A DNA stretch of 64,000 bases from Rheum nobile (GCA_027886185.1 WOAB01000103.1:496001-560000); one strand, 5' to 3'. Positions 44,447-56,401 are shown, counted from the first letter of the stretch. Program-made: numbers and translations. Notes: generated from the letters alone by a model not told the origin.

Positions 44447-45212
44447 CTACTCTTCATCCTCCTCCTCCTCTTCATCTTCCTCTTCCTCTTCCTCTTCTTC
44501 TTCTTCCTCTTCATCATCTCCATTTGGCTCCCTCACACATGATAAAGAAGGGTCAAAGCCAGTACGCTCTTGCACAACACCTCTAGACGTCGGCCTAGTG
44601 GGGGAATTGAATACGTTTGAAGCGTTGGTCGAAGTAAATAGGCTCAGGGCGAACACTGGAAATGGTGGTGTCATACTCAACGAAGAACCAACAAACCCAT
44701 GAAATCCTGAATAAGGGGGTAGAGGTGTAAATAAAGCATCAGGAAACTCTAAAAATGCTGAATAAGGGGACAAAGGTGTCAACGATGGTGTTGACAACAT
44801 AGGCGGTGGCATCGACAAAGGAATACGGGGTGGAAGCGACGAGGACATAGGCAGTTGTGGCGGCATATACGAATGCGGCATAGATGATGATGGGTGTGCA
44901 GAAGACCTCGGAAATCCCGAACTGAATGATGCTCCACTCGTATCTTGTTGGCGCCAGAAGAAAGATTGGTCTACAGACATTCGATTAAGCACATCATTCC
45001 CCTGAGTAGACACATGTTGTCCTTGAAAAAAATCAAAATAAATTAAATGTGTTAGTATCAAAGATAAGTAAGTAGTTTAAAATGACCTAGCTATTGTAGA
45101 CATACTGACCATCATGTACAAGTCTAGAGCCAATATAGAGTGCATTTCCCTCAAAGTAAATATAATGAGCTATAAAGACATCTAGCTTTGTATCATATCT
45201 TGTCTCCATCAT
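44447..45212 (-). CDS. Unrecognised two-exon minus-strand gene piece inside the Mutator-like element
   Basis: Exon 45212-45110 (MMETRYDTKLDVFIAHYIYF start) and exon 45021-44447 are joined in phase by a GT-AG intron (gtcagt...ttcaag), giving about 226 aa. The second exon is Pro/Ser-rich with short repeats around FPDALFTPLPPYSGFHGF. It ends in a long acidic Glu/Asp run encoded by a TCC/TCT-type microsatellite at 44450-44518. A TAA lies directly before the first ATG codon, so the real gene may have begun further upstream, perhaps joined to the coiled-coil piece at 48213-48488. I do not recognise the family; it could be captured host or transposon-accessory sequence. Confidence 0.4.
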
Positions 45213-46340
45213 TTAGCCATATGTCATGCAATTTTTATAACCTATTTTTTAAGTGCATAGATAGAACATAAATAATGAAGGGTATTTAGTCATATATCAC
45301 ATCTCTATATATTTATAAATGGACTAAAATACATATTAATAAATAACAATAAAATTAAGTCTTCTCAACCCTTATTTTCAACATTAAGCCTCCAATTCCT
45401 ATTCCTTTTTAATCTTTAAACCTCTAAACCATATTATTCTTTCTCAACCCTAAACCATACTATATATATTAATAAATAATAATAAAATTAACATTTCAAC
45501 CCAACACCCAAAGTCACTATATATATATATATAAACAACAAAGATAACATCAAGGAATAACATGGTGACTTAATATCTCAAAATACAAATATCCTCCATG
45601 CAAAATAGGAGTAACAAGTAACACGATACATTTTTTTTTATCAAGTATCACTTATATTCCCTTAACTATCTAAGTTCAAAAAATGTAAATTTCAAAATTC
45701 ATGAAAAATATACAAAACTTAAATTAATATTGTATATAACAAAAAAATTCTTATTGGGGAGTGTAACTTAATACTCATTAAGACATGCATTTATTTAGAA
45801 TTTATATTTTCCATAGTCAAATATATATTACCCTAAAAGTTGGAAAAATGTTAACTCAAACCCATCCTATTCAATTCTTAATTACAAAAATTTTAAAATA
45901 ACATATTTGTTTTTTATTACAAATCTTAAATATAATGACTCTTCTTGCGCGCTATTCTTACTTGATAAATGAGAGATATATAATTTTAGGTAGTAATAGT
46001 AAAATTAAATCCATATACAACTAAAATCAGATCCAAATTCTTTCTAAAATTCAGACCCATAATCTTTCCTAACAAATTTGATGAGCCTTTTTGAACAAAA
46101 AATTATACACTAAACGACATACATAATTATCAAATTAAAATTATCTTAGATGAACATTCCTACTTATATTCCAATACAACTAAAATCAGTCCCAATTTCA
46201 TATATACTCCAATACAACCAAGAGATCTAAAGTATTCAATGCAAAATCTATATAAAAAACAATTCAGATTTACTTAACCATTCTACTCTCAATTAAAATC
46301 AGACCAAAATTCCATATAATGTTAATAAGAAGCTTTATAT
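45213..46340. other. AT-rich filler inside the Mutator-like element
   Basis: No gene seen. Two degenerate phrases around CTAAAATCAG(A/T)CC recur at 46021, 46180 and 46300. Confidence 0.45.
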
Positions 46341-46920
46341 CACTACAAGAAAAATCATTTTGGGCGACAAAAATATTTCGTCGCCCAAAACTTTCCGTGA
46401 CAAAAAAGAGTTTGTCGTGGGGCCGTCGCCGTATACGAGTCGCCCTTTTCTAGGGCGACGAAAATCGACTTTGTCGCACAAAAAAACAAGTGCGACAAAA
46501 TATATTTTTTGTCGCCCAAAGTTTGTGCGGCGCTAAAATATATTTGTCGCCTTTTCTTTTGCTACGAAAAACAATTTTTGTCGCCGATGACTATGGGCTT
46601 CGAAATGTGTTTACCGTCGCCAATGTCTTTGGGCCACGAAATGTTTCTTTTGTCACCAATGTCTTTGTGCTACGAAAAATAATTTTTGTCGCCGATGACT
46701 ATGGGCTTCGAAATGTGTTTACCGTCGCCAATGTCTTTGGGCCACGAAATGTTTCTTTTGTCACCAATGTCTGTGTGCTACGAAAATGTGTTTTGTCGCC
46801 AAAGAGTTTGGGCGTCGAAATGTTTGTTTTATCGCCAATGACTTTGGGCGTCGAAATGTTTGTTTTGTCGCCTTTGAGTTTGTGCTACGGAATTATAATT
46901 TGTTGCGAAATAACATGCGC
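46341..46920. mobile_element. CACTA transposon terminus with 36-bp subterminal repeats
   Basis: Begins CACTACAAGAAAAAT at 46341, the typical end of plant CACTA elements, followed by GGGCGACAAA/TTTCGTCGCCC inverted words. From about 46500 to 46890 a roughly 36-bp unit (about GCTACGAAATGT then TTTTGTCGCCAATG) repeats; three units form a 108-bp block duplicated almost exactly (46561-46668 and 46669-46776). Such arrays bind transposase in CACTA elements. No opposite terminus (CTTGTAGTG) is visible, so only one end remains. Confidence 0.7.
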
Positions 46921-48212
46921 ACCTACTACTTAGTTCAATCACATACATGCACCCTCTATTGATTTTTCACATTCATTCAGAAATAATAACTATTCAATAC
47001 ACATTCATTTTGCCAAACATATTATATATATATAGATAAAGCTGGTCAACATACCTAACTTGCATTGTAGCTTGCATCATAAGAGTATATACCATCACAA
47101 AGACTATACCAAAAGGAGGTTACCTATGTGCTAGGTTAGCCAAACATAACCACTACTATACCAAAAGAGGTCACCTATTTGCTTGAGTCAGCTAAATATA
47201 ACCTATACCAAAAGATTTATACGATAAGAAATATACTACTCGTTTTAATACCAAAAGAGGTCACCTATGTGCTTAGGTTAGCCAAACATAACCACTAACC
47301 AAAAGAGAGTCCCTAGAGCTCCATCTAGCCGAAATTACCTGGACAAATAGGGCAAAAAAATGATACATATTAGGCCCTAGAATTCACATATTACAATCAA
47401 AGAGGGCAAAAGAATAACAACTAGAAGCAAAAAAAACAATGAACAACAAAATTCCAAAATGCTAGTGGTCAACATAATTTAAGTCTCTAAAAAATGATAC
47501 ATAATTACATATTAGGTACTAGAATTCTCTCAGAAGTTTCTGTCTACAATAGCTTGGAGTATGATGATATATAGCTACTTCACAAGTGTTATCCACAACC
47601 TTAAATGATTAAACAAGCAAAGAAGGAGACCAGTTTTTACATCATCCACAAGCCAACTTACACATAATTCAACTGTTAGATGGCCTAATAATCCTGGAAA
47701 AAGCAACCCAACTCAAACACCAAAAACACAGACTGAAAATCAAACAAAAGTTTCATCTGCACTGAATAATTGAAGAACTCAGATACAGTATAGTTCATCT
47801 CCCTTGATGCTAGTATAATACATCAACAACTCATTTTATAGTATTACACTTAAACCACTTATTCCAAGCATATAATGAACCAAATTCTCATTCTACTTTT
47901 CGTATACTAAATTTAAGAAGACAGTGTCTAACAATACTGGTTTCTCTTGCCCCGTATTTGGAATTGGAATGGTCAAATCCAATGCAAAACTGAATATTTA
48001 CCAACCTTTTATTATTTATAAATGATTAATTATTATTATCATTATTATCATTACCTAATCTCATCATGTAACAAAACTCAAACCACATCTTAACTATCAA
48101 ATCCTTGACCTCAGAACTAATTATTTCAACCATCAGATTTCCATAACAAACAAAAGATAAATACATTGTTGTTATCAAAATGCAATCCAGCTCAAACTTT
48201 ATGAAACATACC
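46921..48212. other. AT-rich filler with three imperfect 50-bp repeats
   Basis: Around 47110-47300 a phrase like CCAAAAGAGGTCACCTATGT plus TTAGCCAAACATAACCACT occurs three times. No gene seen. Confidence 0.45.
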
Positions 48213-48488
48213 TTATTTCTTGATGACTTGTTGTCCTGGTACAACCATGGATTGCATCATATTCTGTTGTATTGAACACAATTCTGCATACATTCTTTCT
48301 TCCCACTCTACAACGTCTTGTTTCATCTTTTCGATCTCTCTTAGCATTTCAACTTTATCATCTTGAAGTGTTTGAATTTTCTTCTTTAGTTGATCTTCCC
48401 TTGCCTTTGAATCCTTCTCTAGTTGCTCCTTAAGTTGAGCTTCTCTTTGCCTTGAATTACTTTCAAGATGTTCTAGTTGTTGTGCCAT
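48213..48488 (-). CDS. Coiled-coil gene piece inside the Mutator-like element
   Basis: 91 aa, strongly heptad-like, Gln/Glu/Lys-rich (AQQLEHLESNSRQREAQLKE...), starting at ATG 48488 and ending TAA at 48213-48215, directly before a splice-donor-like GGTATGTTT. Coiled-coil tails like this occur at the ends of plant Ptta/En/Spm-type transposase-related proteins, but the match is only by style. It may be an exon of the same former gene as 44447-45212. Confidence 0.4.
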   Translation of the reverse strand: MAQQLEHLESNSRQREAQLKEQLEKDSKAREDQLKKKIQTLQDDKVEMLREIEKMKQDVVEWEERMYAELCSIQQNMMQSMVVPGQQVIKK

Positions 48489-48524
48489 TTGGTATGCAAC
48501 CTGAATTCCTTAAGGCTTGCCGGA

Positions 48525-48580
48525 GTTAGTTGATATCATCAATCATATATATATATATATGATTAATGATATCAACTAAC
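48525..48580. repeat. 56-bp palindrome
   Basis: GTTAGTTGATATCATCAATC...ATATCAACTAAC with an AT-alternating centre and one mismatch. Confidence 0.75.
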
Positions 48581-49010
48581 TCTCGAAATGGGTAAAAAAA
48601 TGGAGGAGGAGACTAACCAGTGTAGGAGAGGCAACGTCGGCACTTGTGGCTCCTTAAGGCTTGCCGGAGGTGGTTGTTTGTCGGATCATCGGCGTCGGTG
48701 ATTGTAGCTCTTTGAGGTTTGCCGAAGGTGCTCGTTCTCTTAATTTAGGATTTCAAGGAGAAAGATTTGCAGTGAAAAAGAGATGGAAGATGAAGAGGAA
48801 CAAGAGGTTTAATGGAGTTGCAAGAGAGGAGCGGTTAAGTGAAGAGAGGTAGAAGAACAAAGAGGGTTAATGGAGTTTAACTGAGGAGAGTTTAACTGAG
48901 AAGAGGTGGAAGAGGAAAGACTGATGAGTATATAAATGCAGTCGGACGAGGGCATCGAAAAGCAGAACAGGTAAAGGCAATTTCGCGGCAAATTAACTGG
49001 GAGGGGAGAA

Positions 49011-49554
49011 CCGCTGTCCGCGCCAGCGACTTACAGGAAGAGAGTCGTTGTCTGTACTAGCGACTAACAGAAGGAAAATCGCTGGACCGTACAACGACTC
49101 TATTTTCCTTCTGAATGCCAAGTCTAATCTACCCCTGTATATATTCGCTGATGTTTACTGAGCAAAGTTTCTGTTCAATATTCCCTTTCTATAGTAGTAA
49201 TTTTTTTTTACAAAAAAAATGTTGAACTCTACTGCTGGGAGAGATGTAGGGTAGCTACTACTGTGAGTCGCTGCACAGTGCAGCGATTCATTATTTGGAT
49301 TTTTTCGAAATTAGACCAGCAAATATTTAAAAAATAAAGTCGCGGAACTAGCCAGCGACTCTTCCTTTTTTTTTAAAAAAATAAACACATTGTGCTTCAG
49401 GTAGAGTCGCAGTTTCGTATCGCGTCTTTCTTCAGGTGAGTCGCTTGTCCGGACAACGACTCACCTGAGACAGCCTATTCTCGTAATAAGTTTCATTCGA
49501 AGCGTATATCCGGAATAAGTTTAGAAAAAGTGCCCAGTTTGGAAAAAAAAAATC
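49011..49554. repeat. Right terminal inverted repeat and hairpin array
   Basis: TIR plus six small palindromes of the AGTCGYTG/CARCGACT pattern: 49011-49033, 49042-49066, 49078-49100, 49263-49289, 49338-49361 and 49438-49462. The outermost has the same TCCGGACA core as the left-end hairpin at 43513. Confidence 0.75.
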
Positions 49555-49783
49555 AAAATATTGTTGGTTCATAAATGAGAAGACCCCTACCAATATAGCG
49601 TCTTCATACACACCTGTAACAACAATTAATTAAATATGAAATTTCTTTGATAGAAAGCTTAGGAAAACTCAGCTTTAAATTACTTAGTTAACTGAACATG
49701 AGTTGAGACGGCCAAATATCAGGGATCGATGCAGGACAACAATGTTTGGATATTATATGGAGACACTAGCCATAGACTATAGT

Positions 49784-50359
49784 CAGGGGCGGATCTAGGG
49801 GGGCTTGAGGGGGCGACAATCCCCGCTTTTCCCCGACGAACCCCTTAAAATATGTTGAATATTTGGTTTAAGCTCATCTTTGAATTTTTAATTTTCATTA
49901 TGTATACATAGAATGATAAGTAAATCACAATAAAAATATATTGGCCTAGTGGTTTTTTGTCTTGGTACTTGTGTAAGAAAAGCAAAAGGTCGGTTCAAAT
50001 CTTCAATCCTTCCAAACTCTTCTTTTATTTCCTATTTTTGTTAAAAAATTGTGTCTTAATAGCTTTATTAAAATCTTTAAGCTTATTAAACATGTTTATT
50101 TCTCTTTTATTTTTTATTTTTTCTTCCATGTTTTACTTTTTTTATTAAAAACAAAATTAAATATCTTACATTAATAAAAAATAATTTTTAAAAATGCGAA
50201 AAGATAGAATATGTATTATATGAATTAGTCAAATTTTAAGAGGTAAATGTCATATTTTTTATAGTTTTAAAATATTAATATAAATGTCGATCCATTAAGT
50301 GCAAAAAAAAACCTCGAAAAAAAATTGCCCCCCTTCGATAATTCCTGGATCCACCACTG
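49784..50359. mobile_element. Non-autonomous hAT element
   Basis: 576 bp with ends CAGGGGCGGATCTAGG and CCTGGATCCACCACTG, imperfect terminal inverted repeats (13 of 16 positions), and a perfect 8-bp duplication ACTATAGT (49776-49783 and 50360-50367). No transposase frame inside. Confidence 0.85.
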
Positions 50360-50367
50360 ACTATAGT

Positions 50368-51075
50368 TGCGATCTCATGGTTATATATGTCGTCAATAAT
50401 TACTTAGAAAGATTTGATTCCTAATTTAAAGACTGAATTTAACTGATGGACACTTATCTTAACTCAAATCGATCACTACCTTAAACAAGATTGAATTTAC
50501 ACCATGTTTTTTGGTTAAAAACATGAGAGTACGGTAAGAGAGCTGAAGATAATATTTTAGAAAAAAATAGGAACAGTTACAAAAAAGAAAAGTAATGAGA
50601 TTCTTAAGCTAGACTTTCGTGTGTTAGTGATTTGTACATAAGAGAGAAGTTGATGCTTCTAAAAGATGGGTCTATCGTTGACTACAGCTAAAACAATTAT
50701 ATTCTTCAATCAGAGAAAGCGGAAAAGAGAGAGAAATACAAATATTCTTCCAAATAGGAAAAAGGGAAAGTTGTAAATTACAATTAACTTCACCAACCAT
50801 AAATGGTTTGATCTTCTTTATTACTTATGTAAATTACCTAAATTTGATCCCCAAAAAATAACCTAAAAAAAGAACTTATGTAATTTATACAAATAGAAAG
50901 TTTTTTTATAACAAACAAAAATATAGTTGTGTCTTAAATTTAGAATAATATATCATATACTCCATGTTCTAATGCATCAACTGCTTCAATTTTCCGAGAA
51001 ATTTATCAAGTGCATCGTCACAAATGAGTCCAATTTAATTTATCAATCGATTGTTTACCATCCGTTTGATATTAA
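50368..51075. other. Intergenic DNA, no gene seen
   Basis: AT-rich; nothing supportable up to the Helitron-like start. Confidence 0.5.
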
Positions 51076-51759
51076 TCTACTATATAATAACTAAAGCAAT
51101 ATCTCGGTTGAGTAGCACGCACCCCGAGACTGCACCCGATTTTTTCGGTACCACGTGTCACATCGTGCTTATTTTTACCACGTGTCGTCACATCGTTATT
51201 TATTTGTTGCATTGTTTTATTTATTTTTATATACTCGGATTTGGCAGTTATTGATTTATGCGAAAAAAACCTATTCGAATTTGACAGGTAATTATTTATA
51301 CTCAATCAATATAGTAAATCTTTCAAAACACATGATATATAAATATTAACTTACCCAAAATTTTTGTACACAATAAAACCACGTTTGGTTTCAAACAAAA
51401 AATGGAATGTTTTGAATAGAGTATATGTTACGAAATAAAAACCATTACCTAAATAATGTTAGATATATGTTATATGATAAATTATGCATTCAAATTAATT
51501 TATGATCAAGACTGCCCAATAAGTAAACACAAAACCAATCACACATAAGACAATAGAATGCACCAAAACCTGCCCAGCTATTACAAAACGGCACACCCAC
51601 ATTAACCTAAATATAAAGCATAAAAAAAATTACATAAGCTTTACATAATTGCACAAAACTCATATAACAAAACAAACCACAAATATGATAAAATAATGCA
51701 CAAAACCTGCATAAAAATTACAAAACCTTTTTTCTCAGACCATGGATTTGAATCAAGCC

Positions 51760-51969
51760 TGCACAGAAATTACAAAACCATATTTTTAGCATATAATTTA
51801 TGAAAATGTCTGGACAAAAAATAAACATGAATCGCATATACACAAATAAGCATGCATGTACAACATATTACAAAACAAATGCACAAAACTCTCAACCCTG
51901 CACAGAAATTACCAAACCACATTTTGACCATACAATTTATGAAAATGCCTGGACAAAAAATAAACACAA
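51760..51969 (+). repeat. 70-bp direct repeats in the Helitron 5' region
   Basis: Segments 51760-51831 and 51899-51969 share CTGCACAGAAATTAC, AATTTATGAAAATG and CTGGACAAAAAATAAACA at about 90% identity. Confidence 0.65.
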
Positions 51970-52009
51970 CCAACCACAAATAAGAAATTTGTGGTTGGTC
52001 AAAACCTGC

Positions 52010-52945
52010 TGATAACAGGAATTTGTCGTTCTAATTCCTACTATGCAAAATATTCAAACAAACTTTAAACCGTAGTCCGGGTAAGTAAAGGTCGAATCCA
52101 CATGGAGGCGAATTCTATCTAAATATGCAATTCGTATGTCAATCAAACGTAACCAAAAGGGGGTTTTGTGAGTTTTGTAAGTTCTAAACATGCAAAAGGT
52201 AAACAAGCTAAAGAGTTGTGAAATCAGTGATGGGAAAAGCACTTAGTCAAACAACATCCACTATTCGTATGACAAGTTGATCCTAGATACTCATTCAAAA
52301 TCTCATGCAATAGATTAAGAACGAGAATCTCACAACTGAATCAAAACGAAAGCTTCAGCGTCTGACTAAGCTAGGGAGGCTTAGTTCTTCATAACAAATA
52401 CGTAGAATGAAATTAGGGTTCGAGAGAGATATTGGCTGATAGGCAAACAAGCCTTTCTCTACCCTTAAATACTAAAGGAAACAAAGTCTGAATTAACCTA
52501 AAACGAAATAATAAATCGTAATAAAATAATGCAAAATAAAGCAAATAAGGAAACGGCTCAGCGGACTTCTGAACAGCGGCGGCGGTCGCTGTAACCTCCA
52601 CGGCGGGCGCCGTAATGGTGGCGGGCGCCGCATTTCCACGGCGGGCGCCGTGGCCAAGTCGTAGCCATCGTTGTTGGGAGGGTTTAGGCGGCGGTCGCCG
52701 TGGCTTCTGCGGCGGGCGCCGTAAGGTACTTCCTCCGAAGTCTTCGTCTCTTCAGCTCCTTGACGTCTACTTCTGGTGGCTTCCTCCTCAGTGTCTACTA
52801 TGATCTCCAAAACGGCTCAAACACCTCCAAATACACCAACTTCGCCCCCAAACGCCATACACATGAATGTGTCTAAATCTACCCGAATGGCACCAATAAA
52901 ACCTCTAATGACTCTTGGTTAAGCCCTACAAAGTAGTGCTTATCA
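52010..52945 (-). repeat. 3' LTR of element E
   Basis: 936 bp. Six CGGCGGNCGCCG-type palindromes lie within 52574-52724. On the minus strand a GCATGGGGGAGTTT polypurine tract abuts the LTR at 52946-52958. Confidence 0.92.
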
Positions 52946-52958
52946 AACTCCCCCATGC

Positions 52959-54432
52959 TTAGACCTTTGCTCGTCCACGAGTAAACTAATAAAGAGCCTA
53001 CTCCTCCAATGTAGAATCCAAGGTCTCAGGAAGCATATCCTCCAACTAAGAGTCACCTAACCCATTCCAAGCTCCTGGCACCACTCTCATTTACAACACA
53101 TCAACAACCCAACAAGCTTAAGGGGCAAACAGAGTACTTCCCCCAAGCTAGACCCGGACATCCAATAGCGTGAGTAACCTCTAATCCTAGCCTCCATCTA
53201 TTGCTCCTTATGTCTCCCAGAGTGACCTACCCGATAATCCTTCTTTGTCTCCTCTTCTTATGACGCCTCGCCAAGAATAATGAGAAATCCTAAAATCACT
53301 CTTCTTCTTTTCGCTCATTTTGCCAAGGCGCCCTTTCGGGTTTTCACCAAGCCACACATTTCATTTTTCAATAGATGTGCTCACATGAACTCACGTCACT
53401 CTTGACCACATATTACCCCAGCCTAATGATGGTCCAAGCCACCTGCTTATTACCTAGGCCGCCCTTTCGGGTTTTCGGCCTATCCCAGGATTTCAATTTC
53501 AGCCTTTTATCAATTTTTTGGCTCTTTTTCATTTTTTTCTTTTCCTCAATGACGTGGCAAGTATAGAACTCTCCCCCATGCTTAAACATTGCATTGTCCT
53601 CAATGTAATGAAGGACAAAAAGAATAAAAGCACAGGGAAAAGCAAAAAATTAACTCACAACGTTGAGCTGGCTTGGACACGGAAGGTGTCGCTGGCAGTC
53701 TTCTCAATAAACGTCCATGTCACGGGTGTCGGCATCAACGCCATAATCTTCATCTACCGTGCAACCATAGGGATCCACCGTGGGGTGGCCATATCTAGGA
53801 AAGCAGGGCTGCACGGCCTTCAACTCCATCAGCTACTACCATGCAACCATAATGAACCACTGTGGTGAATGAGTGGTCGATCAAGGGAACGGGGTTGCAT
53901 GGCCTTCAAAAATGGGCCCAGATGTCATCGTGGTTGGGCCCTGGTGTATCTCCTCTCTAGCTGTTAACTGCAGGGCCACCATCGTTGCCAAATGAATGTA
54001 GGGTGAATGTATTCCTCCGTTAGCAACATGATGCGCACCTCTCGTGGGAAATCTGGACAGCCCGGTAAAACTAATTTTTTTTTACTCTTTTTTTTTTCTT
54101 TCCGTTTAAGGTTTTTTCGGGGTATATGTTTTTTTTTTTTTAAGAAAACGAACCTGAGAATGGCGGCGATCGCCGTAATTAAACGGCGGTCGCCGTCATT
54201 TGCCGCAAGCAAAGTAAACAAGGGAGGTGATTACGGCGGACGCCGTAAGCTAGGCGGCGGGCGCCGTGAACTCCTTCTTCACTTTGAAACGCTTCCTGCA
54301 GGTTAGTTCGACAAAGAAAGGAAAAACAAAAGAAAATGACTAAGGGAAGGAAAATAAACTACCTAACATCGGGTTGCCTCCCGATCAACGCCTTAGTTAA
54401 TGTCGTTGGCTCGACATACTACTCAAACATCC
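52959..54432 (-). other. 3' non-coding region of element E
   Basis: About 1.5 kb where pol would be expected. It contains two CTCCCCCATGCTTA phrases (52948 and 53572), a CGCCCTTTCGGGTTTTC phrase twice (53329 and 53461), four palindromes of the GGCGG type at 54162-54276 and poly-T runs at 54067-54150. No RT or integrase motif was found. Confidence 0.7.
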
Positions 54433-55401
54433 TCAATCCATATCGTCAGGCTCTTTAGGAACCTTCTTAATCCATACCTCCTTCCTGAACCAATTATGGA
54501 AATGTTTGAACCTTAGACCATTCTTCTTCTTCTTCAGCGGCCCCTCCATCTTGACCTTCTTAGTCGCGTCTCCCCCATACTTAGATCGATCAGGGGGGTG
54601 TTTAACCTCAACTTCAGGGACCTGCATCACAGATGGAACGAGCTTCTCGCTCGGAGTTAGCAGTAAAGGCGATTTGCCTGGTATCTCCAGAGGAGGCTTA
54701 TAGTCAGCGGCCAACTCAGTGATGACTTCCTGCGAGTTAGTAAATGAAGCAGAAACCAAGCTAGAATCAACAATGAGAGATTGCGTGTCATCTAGGTGGT
54801 CCTCATCAAAAACATCTTGCACCACAGGCTTAAGTACATCAATTGCACACAAAGAGTGATCATCAGAAGGATATTTCATGGCTTCATAGATATTGTAGTT
54901 AATAGTTTGGCCATCAAATTCCATAGTCAAGGAACCAGTACTCACATTGATCTTAGTGTTGGCAGTTTTCAGGAAGGGTCTCCCTAACAGAATAGGGGCT
55001 ACATGCATATCATGTTCCATATTAAGCACATAGAAGTCAGCAGGAAAAGTAAGATCATCAACCATAACCAAAACATCCTCCACTATCCCTATAGGACGCA
55101 CACTAAATCTATCAGCTAACTGAATGACAATATTAGTGGCATGCATGGGTCCTAATCGTAAGGATTCACAAAGAGATGAAGGTAGAACATTAATGGAAGC
55201 ACCCAAATCTAACATAGCTTTATTGAACTTGGTACCTCCAATAGTAATAGGGATGGTGAACATACCTGGGTCGCCACACTTCTGAAACACAGCAGAAACA
55301 TGTTCGCTTACCTTTACCTTCTTCTTGTTGTTCCTATCCTGATTCCTCTTTGTGGTGCACATCTGCTTCAAGAACTTGGCATAACGAGGGACAGACTTGA
55401 T
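54433..55401 (-). CDS. Protease region of element E
   Basis: About 322 codons on the minus strand after the TAG at the end of the gag part (open from 55401 to the stop at 54433). It contains the retropepsin active site as DLGASINVLP, the flap-like region, and the downstream PILLGRPFLKTA motif, all as in Athila-type proteases; it would process gag. A Pro-rich linker reaches VEVKHPPDRSKY, which in autonomous relatives leads into RT. Here a basic tail (KKKKNGLRFKHFHNWFRKEV) and a stop follow instead. Confidence 0.8.
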   Translation of the reverse strand: MKSVPRYAKFLKQMCTTKRNQDRNNKKKVKVSEHVSAVFQKCGDPGMFTIPITIGGTKFNKAMLDLGASINVLPSSLCESLRLGPMHATNIVIQLADRFSVRPIGIVEDVLVMVDDLTFPADFYVLNMEHDMHVAPILLGRPFLKTANTKINVSTGSLTMEFDGQTINYNIYEAMKYPSDDHSLCAIDVLKPVVQDVFDEDHLDDTQSLIVDSSLVSASFTNSQEVITELAADYKPPLEIPGKSPLLLTPSEKLVPSVMQVPEVEVKHPPDRSKYGGDATKKVKMEGPLKKKKNGLRFKHFHNWFRKEVWIKKVPKEPDDMD

Positions 55402-56401
55402 CTAATTTAGGAGAGGGATGTTGACCTCAATGTTTCTGAACATCTCAAACATGTCCTTGTCATGCGCAAGTGGCTTGGTACGCTTCAAAGCAGACAGAAA
55501 TGGTGCAACAGGCTTCCAATCAGAAAAAAATGGAGGTTCATACTTCTTCTCAGCCTCAGGATCAGCTACAGGGAGGCGGAGGTCGCCGCAAGGTTGGCGG
55601 CGGTCGCCGCTGACATCGTCCGAAAGTTCGAGAATTGGATCACCGTCACGGCGGTCGCCGTAATCGCGGCGGTCGCTGCCATTTATGCGGCGGTCGCCGT
55701 AATTCTCTTCGGATACATCGAATGTGGGATCACCTGGGCGGCGGTCGCCGTGATTTAGGCGACGGTCGCCGTCTTTTATTTCCTCCAGATCCGAACTGCC
55801 TTCTTCAGCTTCTTCAGTATTGCTTCCTTCAAGCCTTTTTCCACTCCTCAGAGTTACAACACTGACATTCCTAATGTTCGGGTTCACTTCCATTTGAGAT
55901 GGAAGTTTACCAGAGACCTTTGCGTCAAGCTTGCTCACCACTTGAGAAATTTGACCAAATTGCCTTTCCAAATTCTGAATGCTCGCTTGTGTTGTCTCTT
56001 GGAATTGCAATTGGTTCTTAGTCAACTTAGCAATATTGTCATTGAGATTGGCGTTGCTCTGCATCAGCATCTTCATCATGTCATCTATAGTGTGAAGAGT
56101 TCGAGCTCTGCCCTTGAGGTTGTGGCACAAATGGCTGCCTAGGCTGTTGAGGATTACCCTATGGTTGATTTTGCTCTGGGTCTCTCCATCTGAAGTTGGG
56201 ATGATCCCTCCAACCAGGATTGTATGTATTAGAATAAGGGTCATGCCTGGGCCTCTGCTGATATCCTCCTACATGGTTCACTTCCTCTTGTAGAGTAGGA
56301 CATGAATCAGTAGGATGCAAATCGTCATGACAGATCTCACAGGCCTTAGCCTGCTGAGGCATACCTTTCAGCTTCAGACGCCTCACCTCCTCTCTCAGCA
56401 C
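55402..56401 (-). pseudogene. Gag C-terminal part of element E, with zinc knuckle and GDRR repeats
   Basis: Frames shift between 56401-56159 (zinc knuckle CEICHDDLHPTDSC) and 56244-55402 (coiled-coil LTKNQLQFQETTQASIQNLE, then VTLRSGKRLE). A Gly-Asp-Arg-Arg-rich insert follows at about residues 170-245, encoded by seven copies of the GGCGGTCGCCG palindrome (55570-55777). It ends IEVNIPLLN then TAG. The coiled-coil and LRSGK segments match Athila gag; the GDRR repeats are unusual. Confidence 0.75.

Larger units (their letters stand above)
43411..49554. mobile_element. Mutator-like element with ~250-bp terminal inverted repeats
   Basis: The left end (43411 to about 43660) and right end (about 49305 to 49554) match in inverted orientation with a few mismatches and a small CAGGTGAGTCG difference. 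Flanks AGAATATTG (43402-43410) and AAAATATTG (49555-49563) differ at one of nine positions, fitting a MULE 9-bp duplication. No MURA-type transposase is recognisable, so it is non-autonomous. Inside are minus-strand coding pieces, a CACTA fragment and AT-rich filler. Confidence 0.8.

Noticed and set aside
44349..44702. Poly-serine frame on the + strand
   Set aside because: Opposite-strand shadow of the acidic tail microsatellite at 44450-44518.
46490..46933. 147-codon open frame with a 12-residue repeat
   Set aside because: It is the translation of the 36-bp CACTA subterminal repeat; the period is a multiple of three, so openness is automatic.
52493..52810. 105-codon frame with HGDRR motif in the LTR of element E (also 57780-58097)
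   Set aside because: It lies in an LTR and its GDRR words come from the GC palindromes; no sign of a translated gene.
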